From assembly GCF_042453785.1 (NCBI RefSeq), contig NC_091674.1:31569501-31633500 (forward strand): a stretch of DNA of 64,000 bases, read 5' to 3'. A model generated the notes under the pieces. That model was not told the DNA's origin. It made no database searches and saw only the letters and a program-made list of their open reading frames with translations. Source of the DNA: Malus domestica. Lineage: Eukaryota; Streptophyta; Magnoliopsida; Rosales; Rosaceae. The position numbers were made by a program, and so were the translations under genes. The stretch's first letter is position 1. Every line of letters starts with the position of its first letter. Below, in pieces: positions 57,738-64,000 of this stretch.

Positions 57738-58758
57738 GAAGTCTTTTGTATACTCATATTTGTATTACTTCACTTCCACTAGGTCATTGATATACATCTC
57801 AGGCTCCATCCTATAGAACTGTTCATGGAAAGCCATCTCCATTTGCCCTTAGTTAACAATAGAATTGGGGGCCAACCGAGAATACCATTGAGATGCTAGG
57901 CCAACCAATGAGTTCCCAAACAATCCTAGGCAACAGAGAATACCATTGAGATGCACCACTATCCTTATTAACTCAGCTAACTTATCTCTGAGCTATTGGT
58001 TAACTGTATTGTTGTATGGGGTATGTGGGGCTCTCCATTTCAGGCTGCGATCATTGCCAGAGAAGGTTTCCTTCTTTGGGTCGGGCTGTCTCCACTTGGC
58101 ATCCCCTCCAGTACTGGTCAATGGTGGGGGCTTATAATGAGGAGACTTGTCTACCTTGGCAGGCTCGTTTTTTCCACTGGATTCTCCGATTAACTAAGGC
58201 ATCCTATACTTCATTCTTTCCTGCCTGCTCTGCCCTTACTACCTAGTGAAAATAATAGGAGGTCGAGCAGCTCTGCTTCCAGGATCTCCTCCAACACTGG
58301 CTGACTAGCTCCATATCCTTCCTTGTTTTTCCTTTATCCCTCTTTTCCTCAAGGAAAGGAAATAGGGGGACAATTGGTTCTTTCTCAGGGCTAGCCTCTC
58401 TCTTCACTTCATTAGCATAACCATTTTTTGGAGTAGAGTACTTCAGATCTAATCTTCATTGTAAACTCCCTCTTAAAGAACATAGTCTGCTTACTTCTCC
58501 TCTGGTTTCCAGAGTGATATTCTCTATACTTTTCAGCATTTGTATCATGGTGGCTTGCAAATCTTCATTGGTTACCTTTCATCCTGACTTCTCAGATGAA
58601 GTCGGGCTTTCTAGAATAGCTGGTCCTCGTAAGGAGGGGAAATCTTATGGATGATCTATCATGCTTGACCTTGGTAGACATTGGGGTGGCCTGTATTCTA
58701 TGTTCCACCTGAAGGTTTTCTCATTCCTTCTTCTTATTGGCATACAAGACTAAATGGG
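57738..58758 (-). other. Decayed 5' leader and gag N-terminus of the Tat element
   Basis: Lies between the primer binding site and the recognisable gag. Minus-strand frames are short and interrupted. A local duplication (GGCAACAGAGAATACCATTGAGATGC-like words near 57890 and 57935) suggests replication slippage. Confidence 0.5.
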
Positions 58759-58776
58759 GTCCCATTGGGCGTGCCA
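58759..58776 (-). other. Tat primer binding site candidate
   Basis: The minus strand reads TGGCACGCCCAATGGGAC about six bases after the 5' LTR. A TGG start and this position fit a tRNA 3'-end complement; the tRNA is not determined. Confidence 0.5.
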
Positions 58777-58782
58777 AAACTA

Positions 58783-59952
58783 TGTTCGGGTGAAGATTTC
58801 TCTAGAGAAGGATTCTCGGACCTCAGCATAGCTTTCCAAGGGATTGGCATTTTGGATGTGTAGTCGGGCTCTTGCTTGTTGATGTGTTACAAGAAGATGA
58901 CAAAGTTAGTTCTAAAAGGTGCATTTGTGGGGCCTTAGGTGTAAGCCTTGAGGCTCGCAATCAAAACTAACTAAGTGCTAGGCGTGCCACTGCTATCTCA
59001 GTATAGCAGATGTAGAACAAATGTGTTTTTAGTCGATTACTTGCGCCCAAGTTACTCAGACTTCTTGTTATCACAGGATTGTCATGGATGTGTTAAGTCC
59101 ATGTTAAGTTCTTTTTCTTGCCTTGTAAATAAGGACTTTTAGTTCATAGTCTTGTATGTTCGAATGAAAGGAGTCCAAAGCCCTTTTTAAGCTATTTGTT
59201 TGGTCTTAGATTGATTTTAATGAAGACATATTCATTAAACTAATCAGATCCAAATACAAATAAGACTCTTAAAGTAGGAAAGCAGGTGGATATGACTTGA
59301 ATACATACTGGAGAATGCATTAAATAATAGATCTACAAATTTAGAAAATAAGCAAAGAGCCTCGGGCAAGATTTCACCTTGTCCGGCAAGGTTGAACCTC
59401 TTGCAATCACTTCTCTTTGAATTAACAGAGGTTTATATGCTAAAAAGGGATGGATGGTAAACAAGTTTACACAAGAGAATCAATACTACGCCACTAAGAG
59501 AGATAACAGAGCTTTAAACTGGACAAGAGATAGCTTCGCTAAAAAGGACTGAATCTAGGTTGATTTCAGCTTTTGAATGCAAATCTGGCTTAAGAGCAGA
59601 GTTTGTATGTTTGTTTGTTTGATTGGTTGAGTGTCCTTGTCTTTGGGGCCTCATCCTCTTTTTATAGGCAGATTAGCCCGACTGATGTACCTTTGTTCTT
59701 GCTCGAAAGCACTTGGAGGGTAGTGAATCATCAGCTTTTTACTTGTAATGCCATTGAAAAGTGTTCTTTGGCTGGTAGTAGGTTAGTCTCCATCATTTGT
59801 CACTTCAATGGTAAGCACGTGGCTTATATCTTGGCTAAGAAGGCTTCAATATGCCCTTGGGCTTGATGCTGGGCTTCGGGCAGGTCCCCTTTAATTAGGC
59901 ACTCTTGGGCTTTCCTTCATCTAAGTCCAATGTTCAAATATTAACCCAAACA
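58783..59952 (-). repeat. Tat 5' LTR (1170 bp, uninterrupted)
   Basis: TGTTCGGGTGAAG start, TTAACCCAAACA end, directly followed by the ACTTT target duplication. High identity to the split 3' LTR. Confidence 0.9.
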
Positions 59953-60400
59953 ACTTTCCACTTTTGCAAGTTTGATTGAGTCAGTAAAGCATTCATACAA
60001 CACCGCCAAACACAAATATTTACTTTCGTAGGCATACAAGCTTTCCAAAGAGCCTTCCGCAGCCATTTAACCCCTGCATCCATTGTAGAACTTGCAAGTC
60101 CCGTTCCATAGTCCTCACTGCTTGAATGAGCCACATGATAAGCAGACTTCGTTGTGAAAGTACCATTCTTCTCTTTAGTCCAAATTAAAGTATTTGGAGT
60201 CCGGAAATAACTAAGAGGGATACTCAAAATTAGTGCCGCTTCCTCCTTACTAAAAATACTATTAACCAAGCCCTCATTCCATTTGAAACCCCCATCCTCC
60301 ATTAATAACCCATTGACCGTAATGGTAGACGCAACACCCGTCGTAACTGGGCTTAGAACCTTAAGGAACTGTGCACGGGATAACCAGCTGTCCCCCCATA
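59953..60400 (-). pseudogene. LINE remnant, 5' part: RT C-terminus and zinc-binding domain
   Basis: The minus strand from about 60400 reads NGLLMEDGGFKWNEGLVNSI, FSKEEAALILSIPLS, WTKEKNGTFTTKSAYHVA and KALWKACMPTKVNICVWRCC. This is the zf-RVT region after the reverse transcriptase of plant L1-type LINEs. It stops at the ACTTT duplication and continues in the left half at 48862. Confidence 0.83.
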
Positions 60401-61319
60401 TTATAAATTAACACAAGTACTAAATTAAACACACACAGCTTCCTCCAATCGTCTTGTGTCATTCAGTCACTGTGATAGGACATCAAAAGATCGAAGTCCT
60501 ATATCATCTGTTTCACTTGAAGAAAACACTAACCCCTTATGTTAATGGATGTGTCTCGCATACTCGGAATGAAGTTTAGTTCCTCTTATACTGAATTGTT
60601 TCATTATTAATTACAATGAGATATTTTATATAAAATATCATACTTATCGGATTGTGCAAGTAAGTAAATTTAAAATAATATTAATGTAATTAATAGTAAG
60701 TCGTTTTAGACAAAAGTAAACAATAAAAATCTATCAAATAAATGAGCATATCTGTGCTAGTCTAGTGGTGGCTAGCTGACAGTAAATAGTTAGTTACTAA
60801 TAAAAATAAAAGGAATTAACTCTACAATTAAGGCATGCAAAACAGTGCAGGGCAGAGATAGAGATCATCGGGATGATGCCATTCCATATTGTAAGACTTT
60901 TTTAGTTCGATTTAGCAGCTTACACATGATCCCTACGTGTCACTGTTCCTGCATGGGGCTGCCCAACTGTCCCAGATGAGTCCAACCGCTCTTGGCTAAT
61001 TTAAGACTACAGACCTCCACATTTCAAACATGCAATGACCCTCCTCCTCACTTCTCCACGCACACATACATATTCTCTCTCTCTCTCTCTAGTTTTAAAG
61101 AGATCTATCTGGATATATTCCTCTAGCTCGATCTGCCTGCCTTCTTGTTAATTTAGTTAATTATTAGTGAAAGAAGCAGCAGCAACTGTGCAGTGCAGGT
61201 GTACGTAGGCAAGTAAACAAACAGCAGAATATTCCGTCCGGCAGTTGACATCGCTCGTTCCATCTCCATATATTACTAACTAAGAAAGAGAGTTCTTGCG
61301 TTCTTTCATCGTCGCCAGC
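60401..61319 (+). promoter_or_regulatory. TIP3 upstream region with RY and ABRE-like motifs
   Basis: Seed-type elements occur within 500 bp of the ATG: RY core CATGCA at 60833-60838 and 61029-61034, and ACGTGTC (ABRE core) at 60935-60941. A CT-microsatellite-like leader lies at 61075-61091. RY and ABRE are bound by ABI3/FUS3 B3 factors and ABI5-type bZIPs during seed maturation, which fits a TIP3 gene. Motif presence is seen; function is inferred. Confidence 0.55.
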
Positions 61320-62437
61320 ATGCCTCGTAGATATGCCTTTGGGAGGGCTGACGAGGCCACCCACCCTGACTCCATCAGAGCCACTTTAGCTGAATTCGTT
61401 GCCACTTTCATCTTTGTCTTTGCCGGGGAAGGCTCTGCTCTTGCCCTTGGTATGATATCTAAACAAATCTAGCTTGTTGCATAATAGCGACGTCATGAAC
61501 AGAAAATTAATCAAGTAATCATTCATTCTGTTAATTAGCTCTTTTCATATGTTAATATATCTATATATCTATGCATGTGCATGTTTCGTTGATATTCCTG
61601 CACAGATCTACACGAAATGAGACATGCCATCATCATCCCTCCTCCTTGACTAAAACTTGATAATCTGTTTCGCAACTAATTAATTGGCAGGGAAGATTTA
61701 CAAAGATAGCGGCACGTCAGCATCTGAGCTGATAGCCATAGCTCTTGCACACGCCTTCTCTCTCTTTTCCGCCATCTCAGCCAGCATTAACGTATCTGGT
61801 GGCCATGTCAACCCTGCTGTAACCTTTGGTGCTCTTCTTGGTGGAAGGCTATCCGTTGTTCGCGCCCTATGCTACTGGGTTGCACAGCTTCTTGGGGCTA
61901 TTGTGGCTTCTCTTTTGTTAAGGCTTGTCACAAATGGCATGGTAATTATTCCGTTAAAAAGTTAGCTCGCTTTGCTACAAGCTAGCCCTTTTCATTCTTA
62001 ATTATTACAATTATAGCTTAATGATCAATTAATTTTATATTACTATTCAGAGGACAGTGGGGTTCAACGTGGCCTCTGGAATTGGCGAGGGGCATGGGCT
62101 AATACTAGAAATTGTATTGACATTTGGGTTAGTTTACACCGTGTATGCTACTGCCATTGATCCCAAGAGGGGTAGCTTGGGAACCATCGCACCTCTGGCC
62201 ATTGGACTCGTTGTAGGGGCAAATATCCTGGTGGGTGGGCCGTTTGATGGGGCATGCATGAACCCGGCAAGGGCGTTTGGACCTGCACTGGTAGGGGGGA
62301 GATGGAGGAACCACTGGATCTACTGGGTTGGACCATTTCTAGGAGGCGGGTTGGCGGCTCTCATATACGAGTATATGGTCATACCAACAGAGACGCCACC
62401 CCACACTCACCAGCCCTTAGCTCCTGAGGATTACTAG
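61320..62437 (+). CDS. TIP3: Tonoplast intrinsic protein of the TIP3 (seed alpha-TIP) class, 255 aa
   Basis: Exons 61320-61449, 61691-61941 and 62051-62437, GT-AG, frame intact. Six hydrophobic helices; half-helices with SGGHVNPAV (NPA 84-86) and [13 protein letters not shown] (NPA 198-200, Arg 201); helix-2 His 64 and helix-5 Ile, the TIP-type selectivity filter. The N-terminus [18 protein letters not shown] and the C-terminus HQPLAPEDY are diagnostic of TIP3, as are length and the two intron positions. Acts as a water (and small solute) channel of protein storage vacuole membranes in maturing and germinating seeds. No lesion seen. Whether it is TIP3;1 or TIP3;2 cannot be told here. Confidence 0.93.
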
Positions 62438-64000
62438 TCAGTATGTCTGTTAGCTTGGCGCTTAGCCCACGTATGCACTGTAATAATACCAACATATATG
62501 TGTCAGCTGCTCCCTTTGCCATTAACACTTCGAGTGTTTATGTTCGATTTTATGTAATTTTCCTTCTTTTTGTTTGGCAACTTTTGTGTTGGAGTTTGTC
62601 TTCCGTTGTCTAAAACCTTATGTCCATCGTATGCATATGTGATTGTAAAGCTAATAAAGTGCCGTGGAGTTTCTTTGGCTATTTTTATTTCATACTGGGT
62701 CATATATGTAAATGACGCTAGCATGTGCATTATAGAATGTAAGTGTGGTCGCAAACCAATGTTGCTCATTTACTTAGCTTGGGTGTAAATGTATACCCGT
62801 AGTTGCTCATTTCCGTCGTTTCATGCAATGTGGATACCCCTTTTTCAGAAATTGTAATGTGTATACCCCATTTGGTTCATTTGATGCAATTATTCGTGCA
62901 GCAGCATAATAAAATATGATTACATCTGAAGACAAAACATACAAAACAACAATTCCACCAGAACACAAAGGATTGACTTGGTCCGGTTTGGAAGGTGAAG
63001 AGGGCTTGGAAATTCAACCAATAACCAAAAAGAGGTATACACAAAGCGCTGTCTTGGGTTAGGAAATTCATGAGCAAGTAACAACCTTAGAGTCGTTTGG
63101 TGCCCCTTACTAAGAGGGGCTGGATGGGCTGTGACAATTATATCCTTATTTGGTACATCAGTTCTTATTAGATCCGGTAGTTTTTTACATACGACACGGT
63201 GACACGATACGAAAATAACAGGTTTCGGGTCAACACGATAACTAATTGGGTCATTATCGGGTGACCTGTTAAGAACCCGTTATTAACGGGTTCTTAATGG
63301 GTATATAGCAAGTAACACATTTCGACCCGTTAAGAAAAAAGTTATTTTGATAATTTTAAAGTTTAATTACTGAAAGATTTATTATAAAATACAATAGCCA
63401 TATTAATATATACAATATATTCTATATTAAATATATAGTTTTGTATTATTATTTTATATAAGTTAAAAAAAAAGAAGTTTTAGTCATTATTTATTTTTAT
63501 TATGAGAGTTCCTTATTATCATTATTAGGATAAATTTTACTTAACATGTTGTTGTCCAAAATTAAAATAAACTAGTATAATATTTGTATAGGCAAGAACT
63601 AAGAAAACATACATACAAGTATGAAAAATGTGAAAGAATTTATAAACACTCGTGATTCATCATTATTCCTCCATGTCTAGATAATGGTTACACTTACATT
63701 ATCGTTTAGATTTTAAAAATCCTCCAAACCCTCATGAATAATGTTTTTTATTTGAGGGAAAAATTAATAAAATTAATAATAATTATTGTAGAAGTATAAA
63801 AAATGTAAAAATAAAATATACAATCACTCATAGTGACAAGGTTTACAACTTTCATGAAGGGGCCAGCTTCGAAATCCAACACTATAATTCATAAACCTTA
63901 ATTTTATATTTAACTGTTGATTGTCATTTACACTTTATTATTCTTATTGAATTTCATTTTTAAAATTTTCTTTTTTGAAAACATGATCATCTAACGGATG
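62438..64000. other. 3' flank of TIP3 and AT-rich intergenic DNA
   Basis: Presumed TIP3 3'UTR to about 62660, then no gene. 63190-63340 holds a repeat rich in ACGGGTTCTTAA / AACCCGTTAT and CACGATA words with internal inverse copies, followed by AT-rich sequence to the window end. Confidence 0.5.

Larger units (their letters stand above)
48868..59952 (-). mobile_element. Ty3/Gypsy retrotransposon, Tat lineage, nested in a LINE
   Basis: LTRs at 48868-52252 (3' LTR, itself split by a solo LTR) and 58783-59952 (5' LTR, 1170 bp), with exact target duplication ACTTT at 48863-48867 and 59953-59957. The LTR ends TGTTTGGGT / ACCCAAACA are perfect inverse copies at the outer borders. Minus-strand order is gag, RT, RNase H, a second archaeal-type RNase H, integrase. 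An extra antisense ORF lies between integrase and the 3' LTR. The dual RNase H plus antisense ORF is the published signature of the Tat lineage. The genes are broken. Confidence 0.9.

Noticed and set aside
62129..62336. Minus-strand ORFs over aquaporin exon 3
   Set aside because: Antisense shadows of the conserved TIP3 exon.

Overview
This is a plant nuclear genome window: AT-rich, with GT-AG introns, plant-specific gene families and about half of its length in transposable elements. A solo LTR of the 5S-rRNA-bearing TRIM Cassandra, Tat-type Gypsy and Copia elements and many MITEs point to a woody eudicot, probably Rosaceae (apple/pear type). That placement is inference.

Layout. 1-2.6 kb holds repeat remnants and a Cassandra solo LTR. 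2.65-6.6 kb (minus) is a five-exon SAM-methyltransferase gene (METTL21/Methyltransf_16 type) that is clearly decayed, with a solo LTR in intron 2. 8.55-10.38 kb (minus) is an intact three-exon gene for a small plastid-type protein of the UPF0426 family, with a truncated Copia in intron 2. 10.8-18.8 kb is a repeat desert: a PIF-type MITE, a minisatellite, LTR-like blocks, broken Gypsy gag and a candidate solo LTR. 22.65-29.45 kb (plus) is an intact eight-exon CYP85-clan cytochrome P450 (481 aa), whose 3.1 kb intron 4 holds a collapsed PIF/Harbinger transposon. 29.96-30.74 kb is a solo LTR, 30.99-35.46 kb a Copia element (minus), and 36.01-38.55 kb a solo LTR with an internal 36-bp array. 39.8-41.1 kb is a Mutator-like element with a perfect 9-bp target duplication. 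41.3-43.2 kb (minus) is LSM8, intact, with five coding exons plus a 5'UTR intron. 45.19-47.53 kb (plus) is an LRR receptor-like (pseudo)kinase of the pollen-receptor-kinase type. 48.1-60.4 kb is a three-level nest: a LINE broken by a Tat-lineage Gypsy element whose 3' LTR is broken by a 2.2 kb solo LTR. 61.32-62.44 kb (plus) is a TIP3-type (seed) tonoplast aquaporin with RY and ABRE motifs upstream.

The host genes are unrelated and independently transcribed. The connecting theme is TE colonisation of introns, promoters and other TEs. At least four solo LTRs have exact 5-bp target duplications (3766-4277, 29961-30737, 36014-38551, 49758-51970), and there are two 9-bp MULE duplications and one 5-bp Gypsy duplication, so many insertions can be delimited to the base. 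I found no CRISPR array, tRNA gene or rRNA operon. No wholly new biological system is evident. The most unusual items are the antisense ORF of the Tat element, the Harbinger remnant with its two genes fused head-on, and the methyltransferase pseudogene.
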